Origin: Limnomonas spitsbergensis
Lineage: Eukaryota > Chlorophyta > Chlorophyceae > Chlamydomonadales
Direction: 5' to 3'
Assembly: GCA_037349105.1 (NCBI GenBank)
Contig: JAYJMM010000106.1
Span: 1,302,001 to 1,366,000, forward strand
Length of the DNA stretch: 64,000 nt
Shown here: piece by piece, positions 36,772-45,059 of the stretch
Numbering within the stretch: position 1 is the first letter of the stretch
Layout of the letters: each line of letters opens with the position of its first letter
The notes under the pieces: model-generated
Databases searched by the model: none
Seen by the model: only the letters and a program-made list of their open reading frames with translations
What the model was told of the DNA's origin: nothing
Program-made: the position numbers and the translations under genes

Positions 36772-36940
36772 TATTTTAAATACCGGGATACTGGTACAGG
36801 TATACTTGTATTGCATTTATCTTTATTGTACCGGATTTACATTTGCCCCCATCGGTGGCTGGTTCACCCTTGACGGACACTACTCACCCTTTTGGGCCGA
36901 GGGATGCAGCGGACCAGCTGAGGGGGGTCCACCCATTGCC
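24379..36940 (-). CDS. PHD-finger GNAT acetyltransferase (IDM1-like), 5' end incomplete
   Basis: Predicted nuclear histone acetyltransferase. Minus exons: 36888-36940 (tentative), 35653-35825 (start approximate), 34842-34918, 32201-32325, 28742-28990, 27955-28115, 27205-27312, 26380-26469, 25006-25093, 24379-24531. From 35825 the phases all match, giving 407 residues plus stop. Order: an acidic stretch (DDEDEDEDQDERR); a PHD finger (CCEC, then VCDGCHRCYHRSC, then WFHCAEC), with all eight zinc ligands in C4HC3 order and one of them encoded by a codon split across exons; a linker; then the GNAT fold. The GNAT part shows SAATMDVYGSELAKIDLMAT, the acetyl-CoA loop REDVRGQGHCR, SLVVVLD, and MWLRHFVGYKCL. 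It ends with GGSMFLKRKL and a basic tail. Plant relatives acetylate histone H3. Introns are packed with repeats and exon-edge copies. The first exon is not found. Confidence 0.8.
25500..26379. repeat. Polypyrimidine (C/T) tract inside a PHD-GNAT intron
   Basis: About 880 bases of almost pure C and T, with C-runs up to about 20, in the intron between exons 26380-26469 and 25006-25093. The first half is a tandem of CTCACCAAGCCTCCCATTCC units, itself related to the donor edge (CTCACCTAGCCTCG) of the exon ending at 26380. The pre-mRNA would be G/A-rich here. Long Pro/Ser frames through it are artefacts. Confidence 0.9.
27485..27652. mobile_element. MITE-like element, copy 2 (complete)
   Basis: It starts AGTGCTGTGCCGAATACAGT and ends GCGCAATTACACAGCACTG, so AGTGCTGTG is inverted at the two ends. 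The interior has complementary GTAGCTGAA and TTCAGCTAC stretches. It lies in a PHD-GNAT intron. A partial third copy starts at 27668. Confidence 0.65.
29030..29800. repeat. 28-bp GGCAGGCCCGG minisatellites (two blocks)
   Basis: Block 1 (29030-29510) uses GGCATGCCCGGGCGCTATAA followed by TGCGGGAT. Block 2 (29585-29800) uses GGCAGGCCCGGATGCTTTAA followed by AGCGTGAT. Both are 28 bp and clearly related. They lie in the PHD-GNAT intron upstream of exon 28742-28990; the intron end GGGCCTGCTGTCC next to the acceptor matches the unit, so the array probably grew from it. Confidence 0.85.
29801..31050. other. Intron sequence without recognised features
   Basis: AT-richer sequence inside the large PHD-GNAT intron. 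Short repeated phrases (AATAAAGGATAAATTAAATA) occur at 30840-30970. No exon is recognised. Confidence 0.4.
31169..31838 (-). pseudogene. Acidic open frame nested in the PHD-GNAT intron (hypothetical, frameshifted)
   Basis: Minus frame 31488-31823 starts MEGPSGGPGPRPGAASSLLR and includes RQRNLFDFMPRVLPG. A second frame (31169-31537) overlaps it and carries Asp/Glu/Ser-rich blocks (ELSEEEEEGEESSDDEMESD). The two would make one protein after a single frameshift or a short intron near 31500. Flanking direct repeats (CAGTGATTTAAATTG near 31083, CGGTGATTTAAGTTG near 31912) suggest an inserted element, but I see no transposase motif. Exons G and A of the host gene join in phase 0 across it, so it is not needed by that protein. 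Confidence 0.4.
31950..32000. repeat. Inverted repeat (hairpin) GGTGATACATTTGGTTATT
   Basis: GGTGATACATTTGGTTATT and, two bases later, AATAACCAATTGGTATCACC are near-perfect complements. Part of a related sequence recurs at 32087-32110. Confidence 0.7.
32880..33415. repeat. Interstitial telomere-like array with a GCGTTGACC spacer, about 10 copies
   Basis: Units of about 44-58 bp combine (CCCTAAA)1-3 with CGCCTAACTTAACCCTAAGC and TAGGCGTTGACCTTA. They lie in the PHD-GNAT intron between exons 34842 and 32325. This is not a chromosome end, because genes continue on both sides. Confidence 0.85.
33476..33560 (+). repeat. Interspersed repeat family D, copy 2
   Basis: TTGACGCAACCACCCACAGC, then CTTTTTCGAAAGGGCCTGGC, then AGAGCGAACCGGGAGGAAAC. 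Related copies in the same orientation start at 25283 and 55603. Class unknown. Confidence 0.6.
33924..34316. repeat. 43-bp tandem array, about nine identical copies
   Basis: The unit is CTGCTGGTACGGCGCATGGT, then GTAGGTGAAGGGTTGGGCCC, then CAA. I see no differences between copies, unlike the decayed arrays around it. It lies in a PHD-GNAT intron. Open minus frames through it are artefacts. Confidence 0.92.
35462..35545 (-). repeat. Hairpin-tailed short repeat family C (inverted copy)
   Basis: AAAAAAGAACGTGGAAGGCG, then TAAGAGTTAAGGAAACAGCA, then GCCGAAGCCACATCCGCGCC: the reverse complement of the family seen at 56300-56730, 58850-58930, 62200-62270 and 63030-63185. Confidence 0.6.
35887..36042 (-). 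repeat. Interspersed repeat family F, copy 2 (inverted)
   Basis: The reverse complement aligns with 1790-1945 over about 155 bp, including CCGCCCCGCGGC, CTACGACTGGTGGCCA and CATGGCTGGCCACAAATGGG. It lies just upstream of the acidic exon of the PHD-GNAT gene. Confidence 0.7.
36635..36778. repeat. TATATA microsatellite
   Basis: About 140 bases of (TA)n interrupted by CGTA and CTTA. Confidence 0.9.
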
Positions 36941-36974
36941 CTGAAACAGCAGCAGACAGGCGCAATGTTAGCAA

Positions 36975-37095
36975 AAGCGGCAGCAGCAGTAGCAGCAGCA
37001 GCAGGAGCGGCAGCAGCAGCAGCAGCAGCAGCAAGAGCGGCAGCAGCAGCAGCAGTAGGAGTGGCAGCAGCAGCAGCAGCAGCAGCAAGAGGAGG
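36975..37095. repeat. (CAG)n tract
   Basis: Interrupted GCAGCAGCA repeats. The poly-Ala and poly-Leu frames in it are artefacts. It sits between the tentative PHD-GNAT exon 36888-36940 and copies of that exon's 5' edge near 37125-37145 and 37255-37275. Confidence 0.85.
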
Positions 37096-37317
37096 TGTAG
37101 GATGCGGTCGATTAGCTGAGCTTGGTCCACCCATTACCCTGAAACAGCATCTGGCAGGTATGTGCTGAAAGAGGGTTGAGTGGGGAAATGATATGGACCA
37201 GCAGCAACAGCAACAGTAGCAGGAGGAGGAGGAGGTGGCCGGCCAGCAGAGCCTGACCCACCCATTGCCCTAAACCAGCAGCAGACATCAATGCTCAGTA
37301 CCGTAAATAGTAATTGA

Positions 37318-38175
37318 AAAGGAAGGCAAAGCATATCTGCAGTACAGGCAATACATGTCTCAGACACTGGAGAGCGATGACATGGGCATGTTTTCGAAAA
37401 AGGGTCTGACGCTGTTCAGGTCAGCTGTCCCATGCATTAATTTGAACTTTTGAAGGAAGGCAAAGCCTATCTGCAGTACAGGGAATACTTGCGCAATACT
37501 TGTCTCAGATACTGGAGAGCGATGACATGGGCATGTTTTCGAAAAAGGGTCTGACGCTGTTCAGGTCAGCTGTCCCATGCATTAATTTGAACTTTTGAAG
37601 GAAGGCAAAGCCTATCTGCAGTACAGGGAATACTTGCGCAATACATGTCTCAGATACTGGAGAGCGATGACATGGGCATGTTTTCGAAAAAGGGTCTGAC
37701 GCTGTTCAGGTCAGCTGTCCCATGCATTAATTTGAACTTTTGAAGGAAGGCAAAGCCTATCTGCAGTACAGGGAATACTTGCGCAATACTTGTCTCAGAT
37801 ACTGGAGAGCGATGACATGGGCATGTTTTCGAAAAAGGGTCTGACGCTGTTCAGGTCAGCTGTCCCATGCATTAATTTGAACTTTTGAAGGAAGGCAAAG
37901 CCTATCTGCAGTACAGGGAATACTTGCGCAATACATGTCTCAGATACTGGAGAGCGATGACATGGGCATGTTTTCGAAAAAGGTCTGACGCTGTTCAGGT
38001 CAGCTGTCCCATGCATTAATTTGAACTTTTGAAGGAAGGCAAAGCCTATCTGCAGTACAGGGATTACTTGCGCAATACATGTCTCAGACACTGGAGAGCG
38101 ATGACATGGGCATGTTTTCGAAAAAGGGACTGCCGGCATTCAGGTCAGCTGTCCCATGCATTAATTTGAACTCTT
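37318..38175. repeat. 145-bp tandem array, about six copies, possibly exon-derived
   Basis: Each copy contains GGCAAAGCCTATCTGCAGTA and GAGCGATGACATGGGCATGT. On the plus strand every copy keeps the frame SQILESDDMGMFSKKGLTLF, next to a donor-like TTCAG|GTCAGC. After the last copy an acceptor-like AAG is followed by ALLDKIDVQDHQSETGKPRP and an open stretch to 38257. This looks like an exon of an unknown plus-strand gene that was duplicated. On the minus strand the frame FKLMHGTADLNSVRPFFENM is equally open, so strand and coding status are unsure. Confidence 0.6.
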
Positions 38176-38307
38176 GAAGGCTCTGCTGGACAAAATAGAT
38201 GTACAAGATCACCAGTCAGAGACCGGCAAGCCCAGGCCACGTGCACGCCAATGTTTGAGGGAGAAGGAAGAAGGAGGCCTGCCCAAAGTTGTTTAAGGAC
38301 ATGCCTG

Positions 38308-38575
38308 GGGGGAAATGGTCCAGTGGTATATAGCTGGTAGCATCCATTCCCTAGGGTTGAGGGATCGAACCCGCCACAAGATCTACTCTCTCCAACTGAC
38401 TAGATCGCCGAATTCCATGTTCCTGCCCCCCTCACATAGGAGGGTGGCAAGGCTGGAATTGGCCCTGGCTGTGCATGGGAGCTGGAATTGAGCCTAGTCA
38501 TTACCTATCAGCCCCATGCGGCCGAATGTTCAACAGGACCCGGCGGGTATGCACCGTTCTAAACATGCCTGGGTT
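38308..38575 (+). mobile_element. tRNA-derived SINE, copy 2
   Basis: It has an A-box-like TGGTCCAGTGGTATA and a B-box-like GAGGGATCGAACCCGCC about 50 bases apart, then CCATGTTCCTGCCCCCCTCA. The tail reads CAGCCCCATGCGGCCGAATG, then TTCAACAGGACCCGGCGGGT, then ATGCACCGTTCTAAAC. It is homologous to 22190-22458. Confidence 0.7.
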
Positions 38576-38646
38576 TGACGCGTTAGGAAACCTAAGGCCT
38601 ACCAAAAGTATAATGTTTTGAGGACCAGACCGCTGCAAAGGGGCCG

Positions 38647-39285
38647 CTAAGCCAGTGAAAGCAACGGTGTTGTCAGTGTACACCAGAAAGAGAGAAAGAA
38701 AGGTACGCGCCCTGAGGCGTAGATTAAGGAAGGCACCCGTTCGGCCGTAGCACTGGGTACCCTACCAGACCACCTGCCGGGCAGCCACAACTGGGCCCAT
38801 GGGGACAGAACCTTGACTGGCCTACAGCCAGTGGCCCTAGCATCATGGCATACAACACAATGACCTCTGACCCGAAGGCCGGGATGTAGCTGAAGTGTAG
38901 CTGCAGCGCATTGGAAAATACACTGATGCCAGTCCATGCCACTTTGCCGGCCATGCAGCCATGCTGGAGCGTCACTGATCTTGCTGGGGGAATTTACCGA
39001 CCTTGCTAGCGAGAAAAGCTCCACCGCTTTGCCTGCTCCTGTGATAATTGCTCCGCCAGCTCCAGACGTCATGCTTGCGAAGGCTGCAGGCGATCTGTGC
39101 GTCCAACCCTGTGTCAGGGTTTTGGCCATGGCGAAGTGAAGAGACTTCGGATTGATTCCCCATTGATTGGATGCGGATGCTGCATGGTTAGCAGCAGAGT
39201 CAGGGCCGTCTACGGAGTCGAGGGTCCCGAAGCGAGACAGAAAGCCGCCGCCCTGCGCTCTGAATTGAACCATTGTTGAAATCAA
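38647..39285 (-). CDS. Hypothetical open frame, partly repeat-derived
   Basis: A 212-codon minus frame begins MISTMVQFRAQGGGFLSRFG and includes FASMTSGAGGAIITGAGKAV. Its second half overlaps the family F repeat at 38725-38905, so that part is not a conserved protein. The plus strand is also open over 38936-39139. No family recognised. Confidence 0.2.
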   Translation of the reverse strand: MISTMVQFRAQGGGFLSRFGTLDSVDGPDSAANHAASASNQWGINPKSLHFAMAKTLTQGWTHRSPAAFASMTSGAGGAIITGAGKAVELFSLARSVNSPSKISDAPAWLHGRQSGMDWHQCIFQCAAATLQLHPGLRVRGHCVVCHDARATGCRPVKVLSPWAQLWLPGRWSGRVPSATAERVPSLIYASGRVPFFLSFWCTLTTPLLSLA

Positions 39286-39606
39286 TAAATGATTTTGTGT
39301 TCAAACCTCACTGAATGCGATGCCAGCATCAGCAAGTTGGTTCAATCAAGTGTGTCGTTCACACTTGCATGAACCAAGCGACAACGTCGTGGTGGGCTCA
39401 GGGTGGGCTCGTCTCTGAACAGACGATGGAAATGCATGTCCGACATGCATTGTGTGGGTTTCATATGAGAACTCGACCTCACAGAACGAGAGAACTTACT
39501 AACCTGTATAAACGAGCAGATTCCCTAAAACGGGGATTTCTTCGGCGCACTGAGTTCCCGCACTGAGTTCCATACCGCGATTGAGCTAGGAGTCGCTGCA
39601 TTCGCT

Positions 39607-40278
39607 ATGTTTCTGTCGCCATTCAACTCTCGCGTCAGGCCCCATCGAAGAAAGCACATTCCACCAGGCATGATGCAGCAGCTGGTGTGCAGCTTTACAC
39701 TGCTCCTGCTGTCACACTCCTGCCTTGGGGTCGGAGAGCACTCCACCGGGTCGAAACGCAGCTGGAAGGCTGCCGAAGAACATGCTGCCCATGTTCACAG
39801 CTCCCAGTCGCATGGCTTTAACGGTGGCCAGCAACAGCAGCAGCATGCTGAACCTTCCCTTGTCCCTCCACCAGCCACCCAGGAAGAGGGCAATCATCAA
39901 CATGCGCACGAGGGGCATGCGCATGACGGCCTTAATCAGCATGCCCATCAGCAGCCTGCCCCGGAGCGGCCTGCCCATGAGCAGCCTTCGCAGCAGCAGC
40001 CTGGACTGGTGCAGCCTGCACTAGAGCGGCCTGGCCATGAGCAGCCTTCGCAGCAGCAGCCTGCACTCGTGCAGCCTTCTCATGAGCGGCCTGCTCATGA
40101 GCGGCCTGCACTGGAGTGGCTTGCCCTTGAGCGGCCTTCACAGGAGCAGCCTGCCCATCAGCGGCCTGTCCATGAGCAGCCTGCACTCGTGCAGCCTTCG
40201 CAGCAGCAGCCTACACATGAGAGGGTTCATCAGGGCTCCCTGGCTTTCACTGCCAAGGCTTGGCTGTTTTTGATATGA
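39607..40278 (+). CDS. Possible secreted His/Gln/Pro-rich pentapeptide-repeat protein
   Basis: 223 codons from the first Met. An internal start at codon 22 gives a good signal peptide (MMQQLVCSFTLLLLSHSCLG). The mature part is His-rich (HAHEGHAHDG) and then about 20 copies of a 5-residue motif such as ERPAH, EQPAL or QQPAL, encoded by a 15-bp repeat. His-rich repeats suggest metal binding or a wall or matrix role, but that is inference. Elsewhere in this window comparable arrays proved intronic, so the frame could be fortuitous. The ending (AFTAKAWLFLI) may be read-through into an intron. Confidence 0.4.
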   Translation: MFLSPFNSRVRPHRRKHIPPGMMQQLVCSFTLLLLSHSCLGVGEHSTGSKRSWKAAEEHAAHVHSSQSHGFNGGQQQQQHAEPSLVPPPATQEEGNHQHAHEGHAHDGLNQHAHQQPAPERPAHEQPSQQQPGLVQPALERPGHEQPSQQQPALVQPSHERPAHERPALEWLALERPSQEQPAHQRPVHEQPALVQPSQQQPTHERVHQGSLAFTAKAWLFLI

Positions 40279-40279
40279 T

Positions 40280-41130
40280 GGATTGCTGTTGAAGATCTGA
40301 TTGTCATAAATACAGAGACCCTAATGCTCCTACAGAAAAACGTTCCCAAATGTTTCCCAGCTGGTTCCAAGTCGTGGTTTCACACTATTCCGTTCCCTGG
40401 ATTCACGGACGATAAATTGTATGGCAAATCGAATAGCTTGTTTCTATTTTTGGGCTGCCCCCTTGCTCAGGTGCCTGCATAAGATCTCGTCAGATCTTTG
40501 TATTGCCATCGTGCGTCCTTAAGCTGTCGCAATGTACCTGCCCGCAAACATCATGTGCTGCCCCATTCCTTACATGCTCGTTTACTTTATTGCCCCCTTC
40601 TCTTAATGCCCCTTCCACTCTTAACTTTTACCCCTTACCCTTAACGTCTCTTTCCCAACTTAACCTAAATCCCCTTTCTGACATAAACACCCATGTCCCT
40701 CAATGGTGCTTGCTCTACCTTAATTTGTCCTGTTCCTCCTGTCTGAGACAGGCTGTCTCCTCCAGCTGCCCCTCCCCCTAAATACCCCTTTCCCATTCTC
40801 CGACTCAGATTCTTGCAGGATATCTTGGTGTTGTCGCCCTGCGTCCTGCAGGTTGTTGCAGCCTGTTGCATTTCTTGCAATGTGTGATTCCCCTTCCCCT
40901 TACTGCTCCTCTCCCTACCTGTTATTTTCCTGCCCCTTCCCCTTAATGCCCCTCTCCCTACCTGTTGTTTTCCCGTTCCTTCGGCATCCTGCAGCTGCTG
41001 CAATGTGTGTGATGCCCATCTTTCTAACTTCTGCTTCCCCAAAAGACTGCTGCTGTCCCTAAGAGTTGCTTGCCCCAATCGCCTCTTTCCCCATTCCCCG
41101 ATTCTCAGATTCCTACTCGATATCTCGATG
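40280..41130. other. Low-complexity pyrimidine-rich region, no gene recognised
   Basis: Contains loosely repeated CCCCTTCCCCTTAATGCCCC and CTCTCCCTACCTGTT phrases and a duplicated CATCGTGCGTCCTTAAGCTG-like stretch (near 40508 and 40845). No exon recognised. Confidence 0.4.
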
Positions 41131-41139
41131 CTGTCATCC

Positions 41140-41965
41140 TCCGTCATGCAGCTGTCGCACGGCCTGCAAGCGGTGGGAAGCCACCTTGATGCTGCTTCAC
41201 TCACCCACAGGCAGCACAAGCAACAGGTGGGGGCAAGTTTTTAATGCTTTTGTGGGCAGGCTACAGTTAAGCTACAGTTCAGCTACCTCATGGGCCAGGT
41301 GGGAAGCCACCTTGACGCTGCTTCACTCGCCCGCAGGCAGCACAAGCAGCAGGTGGGGGCAAGTGTTTAATGCTTTTGTGGGTGGGCTACAGTTCAGCTA
41401 CATTGCAGCTACAGTGCAGCTACCTCATAGGCCAGGTGGGAAGCCACCTTGACGCTGCTTCACTCGCCCACAGGCAGCACAAGCAGCAGGTGGGGGCAAG
41501 TGTTTAATGCTTTTGAGGGCAGGCTACAGTTCAGCTACAGTGCAGCTACAGTGCAGGTACCTCATGGGCCAGGTGGGAAGCCACCTTGACGCTGCTTCAC
41601 TCGCCCACAAGCAGTGCAAGCAGCAGGTGGGGGCAAGTGTTTAATGCTTGTGTGGGTGGGCTACAGTTCAGGTACAGTTCCGCTACAGTCCAGCTACAGT
41701 TCAGCTACCTCATGGGCCAGGTGGGAAGCCACCTTGACGCTGTCTCGCTCGCCCACAAGCAGTGCAAGCAGCAGGTGGGGGGGCAAGTGTTTTATGCTTT
41801 TGTGGACAAGCTGCAGTTGAGCTGCATTTCAGCTACCACTTGCTGCCCACCTGGTGGGCAACCACCCTGAAGCAGCCTCCCTCACCCACTGACAGGACAA
41901 GCAGCAGGTGGGGTGCGAGTGTTGTATGCTTTTTGGATAAGCTGCAGTCCAGCTAAATTTCAGCT
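41140..41965. repeat. About 120-bp tandem array, seven copies
   Basis: The unit includes AGGCAGCACAAGCAGCAGGT, then GGGGGCAAGTGTTTAATGCT, then one or more CAGTTCAGCTA steps, then GCCAGGTGGGAAGCCACCTT. The internal TTCAGCTACAG motif itself varies from two to four copies per unit. Confidence 0.88.
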
Positions 41966-42214
41966 ACTTCTCGGCCTGGTGGGCAGATCCATGGTTCCCT
42001 TGTAAATATTCGAATCAAGAGGATTGGAGAGAAAAAAAGGAATGTATCAATGCCTCACAGACAGCACAGGCAGCAGGTGTGTGTGCATGGTAGCACAATC
42101 CGGCTGAACACGTGCCATATCGAGCAGTATCGTGCCGTATCGTGGCATTTTGGTAGTACAATCCGGCTGAACCTGTGCCGTATTGCGCCGTATCATGCCG
42201 TATCGTGCTACCAT

Positions 42215-42245
42215 GTGTGTGTCGGGGGGGGGGGGGGGGGGGGAT
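42215..42245. repeat. Poly-G run
   Basis: About 20 consecutive G, flanked by two copies of an element reading GTAGCACAATCCGGCTGAAC and ...GCCGTATCGTG (42089-42210). Confidence 0.9.
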
Positions 42246-43252
42246 TTTTTCTTGGCAGCACTTGAGCTCATTTTCAGCCACCACCCAGCCTTAAGCGTTT
42301 TTTGGGGGGGAAGCTACCTTAAAGCAGCCTTACACGTTGACAAGCATTACAGGCCGCAGATAGGAGACGCTCTGGGTGTTCTTATTCCGCCTGTAACGGA
42401 CCGCACTTGCGCGTTTTGGTCTGCCTATTATGGCGCAATATGGCACCCCCACGCTTGCTCCGCTGCCGCTTGTGTCGTCCTTTTTGAGCAGGGTGTGGGT
42501 GAAAGGAAGAGAAATTGTGTAACTGAGGAGCAACATGCGTGCATCACGCACGCGATGCTGTCTGCTAAATCTTGTACTGTCAAGGATTCAGGGTTAAGGG
42601 TTTAGGGGTTGGGTAATTGGGTCAGGGGTTGATAACTAAGGTTGGGGGTTGAGAACTACTGTAGATTTGCTTTGCCTCCCCTCATAATTAAGATTGTTTA
42701 GGGATGAGGGATACAGGCATATACTATTTATCGATTGTGAATGCCAGGTTTCAGTCAGAAATTAAGAGTTTTTTTTGTCGAAACTTTGCCCTGGGGGCAG
42801 CATCAAAAGAAATCAAATGGGCATACCCGAGGGAAGGCAAATCAAATCTACAGGATGGATGTGCCTTGTGTCGGGGAATACAGCCTTGCTGGTGCCACGC
42901 ACCACGCAAGCGACACTGGATCGCGGCAATCTGCCACAGGGCTTTCTTCGGCGGCCAACGACCACCCATATGTGTTTACCTCTCATCAATCATGTCCCTT
43001 TAACTTAACGACATCACCTAAACCCTCATTCCTCATTCTAAATCCCAACCCCTATAACCCCACACCTTAACCCTCACATTTCACACCTAAACCTTCACCC
43101 CTCACCCCTCATCTTCCACCCTTATCCCCCAAACCCTATCACTTGCACCCTCACCCCTAAACCCTACACCTTCACTGCTCACCCCTAAACCTTCACCCTA
43201 AACCCTATCACCTGCCCCGAAACCCTTCACCCCTAAACCTAAAAATTTCATC
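42246..43252. other. No gene recognised; telomere-like short motifs at the right end
   Basis: 42690-42765 (AAGATTGTTTAGGGATGAGG, ATACTATTTATCGATTGTGA) is related to 57725-57800. From 43010 to 43250 there are degenerate CCCTAAACC and CACCCCTAAACC motifs. The overlapping frames at 42704-43070 have no recognisable family. Confidence 0.4.
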
Positions 43253-43957
43253 ATGCTCTGGCAGGCCCTCACCACGCGTGCGATGCTCTTCGGGCTTTGG
43301 GTGATGCTGGCCCTGCTCCTCTACAGCTCCGCAACCCACGGCCGACTGTCCGATATCCACACGACATGCAGCGGCACTCGATCTCCCCTCCTGTCCGGCC
43401 CAGATGCAGCAAGCGCCGTCATCCCTGAGGTCGAGGAGGTGGCTCCCAAGCAGATGGCGTCGTTGCAGTCTGCTGGCGGCTTCATGGGCAGCTGGCGGTG
43501 GCCAGATGCTCCTAGCTTTGGGAGGGGCCAGGTCATCCCTGAGGTCCAAAAGGTGGCTCCCAAGCAGACGAAGTTGCTGCAATCTTCTGGGGGCTTCATG
43601 AGCAGCTGGCGGTGGCCAGAAGCTCATAGCTTTTGGTGGGTCCAGGTCAACCCTGAGGTCCAGGAGGTGGCTCCCACGCAGATGACGTCGCTGCAATCTG
43701 CTGGCGGCTTCATGAGCAGCTGGCGGTGGCCAGAAGCTCCTAGCTTTTGGTGGGGCCAGGTCAACCCTGAGGTCCAGGAGGTGTCTCCCAAGCAGATGAC
43801 GGCGTTGCAATATGCTGGCGGCTTCATGGGCAGCTGGCGGTGGCCAGAAGCTCCTAGCTTTTGGTGGGGCCAGGCTCAGCCAGCTGAGCCGATGCCTCCT
43901 GGGGGGATCAGGCCAGGGAGGCCCCCTCAGGCCCTTAGTGGCAGCAGCCGCAACTAG
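43253..43957 (+). CDS. Possible secreted or membrane-anchored protein with four 38-residue repeats
   Basis: 234 codons. The N-terminus (AMLFGLWVMLALLLYSSATHG) is a strong signal peptide or anchor. Four tandem repeats of 38 residues (114 bp) follow; the core reads PEVQEVAPKQMTSLQSAGGF, then MSSWRWPEAPSFWWGQ. The tail is Pro/Gly-rich. The Trp-rich block SWRWPEAPSFWW is the best conserved. Keeping a 3-multiple unit and a signal peptide together favours a real protein, for example a multi-copy secreted peptide precursor or a wall protein, but no family match is known to me. Confidence 0.45.
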   Translation: MLWQALTTRAMLFGLWVMLALLLYSSATHGRLSDIHTTCSGTRSPLLSGPDAASAVIPEVEEVAPKQMASLQSAGGFMGSWRWPDAPSFGRGQVIPEVQKVAPKQTKLLQSSGGFMSSWRWPEAHSFWWVQVNPEVQEVAPTQMTSLQSAGGFMSSWRWPEAPSFWWGQVNPEVQEVSPKQMTALQYAGGFMGSWRWPEAPSFWWGQAQPAEPMPPGGIRPGRPPQALSGSSRN

Positions 43958-44059
43958 AGCGACAAGGCAAGCATCAGGGGCATCAACAGCAACAACAACA
44001 ACAAAGAGGCCAGCAGCAGCAACAAAAGGAACAAAAGCAACAAACCGAGGGGCTTATGT

Positions 44060-44578
44060 CTTATGCTTTGACCTTGCTCTGGCGTGTTCTGTGGGGCGGT
44101 ACTCGCCCACACTTCAGGCATCACCGACAGTCGGAGCGTGGGGCCTGCTGCCGATGTTGGCCTGCTATATCAGCGAGACCGGACTCTTCGTCGCGGGGCT
44201 GGCCGCGGTGTGCCGCATCGCGCTGCCAATGCTGTTGGCACGCGGCTGGGGTCCAAGCTCCGTGCCGCTTGGCGGGCACGAGGCCCACGCGCTGCTCGAC
44301 TTTGGTCTCGGTCTCGGAGCCGTGGGCGGGACTGCCGGGGGGTACGTGGTTGCGTGTCTTGGTGGCTGCTGGTGTGGCTGTTGTGGCTGCTGGCTGCGCT
44401 CCGGCTGTCCGGCGCCGCGATGCACGGGCCCCGCGCATGGCGGCCAGTGACGGAGGCCGTGCACTTGGTGCTGGTGGTTCTGGTCCTGCTGGTCGCCATG
44501 GGCACGCTGTCGTTCAGTCCTGGGGTACAGGGAGTGTGTGTGTGGTGTGCTAGTGCCGCACCTGACATATGGGGGTGA
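44060..44578 (+). CDS. Possible multi-pass membrane protein split over two frames
   Basis: One plus frame (to about 44350) has hydrophobic segments LLPMLACYISETGLFVAGLA and LLDFGLGLGAVGGTAGGYVV. A second frame continues with WWLLVWLLWLLAALRL and VHLVLVVLVLLVAMGTL to a stop at 44578. Either a short intron (GTACGT occurs at 44342) or a frameshift would join them. No family recognised. Confidence 0.3.
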
Positions 44579-44849
44579 TTGATTCGGGTTTCCAATTTTT
44601 GCAGGCTCTGGACTGGCCGATTTGGCCCTGGCTGGGGGCATCCATTGCTCCAAAAGGAATGTGGGCAAAAGCCTTGGCTTTTGAGACAAAACAACCTTGG
44701 CCTATGTCCTTGGCTTTGAGACAAAACGGCCTATTTATTGAAGGTGTATTTGTCTGGTGTATATGCCCTGCACAGAAAATTTTGCCATTGTTTTCAAGAT
44801 TGTCGTCCCGTGTTTTACAAAGAACAAAAACGATGGATCGTGGATGTCT

Positions 44850-45040
44850 CCCTTGCACCCTGGCAAAACTTCTTTGCCAGGGTGCGTGGGAATCACCCTG
44901 TTCTTTCCTTTGTTCTTCTTTTTGTTTTCTTCTCCTTCTTTCCCTCTTAACTTCAGTTTCTTTTCTTCCAACGAGACAGCTGGGCGCCCACGTGGCCGAG
45001 CCTTTTTGACCAGGGCCCAGAGGTGTAATGCTATTGACCC
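44850..45040 (+). mobile_element. LINE 3' UTR and terminal fragment
   Basis: T-rich 3' UTR, then GGGCGCCCACGTGGCCGAGC, then CTTTTTGACCAGGGCCCAGA and GGTGTAATGCTATTGACC, in plus orientation. There is no coding part. Confidence 0.75.
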
Positions 45041-45059
45041 CGGCAACACTGTCGCTTCT

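Noticed and set aside
36960..37110. Poly-Ala protein
   Set aside because: (CAG)n read in one of its frames. Both strands are open, and it lies beside exon-edge copies.
38308..38380. tRNA gene
   Set aside because: A-box and B-box-like motifs are present, but no cloverleaf with paired acceptor stem is apparent. The unit is repeated at 22190 with a long shared tail, so a SINE fits better.
43470..43500. GGFM in the Trp-rich repeat as an opioid-like peptide
   Set aside because: A four-residue coincidence without the preceding Tyr or dibasic processing sites.
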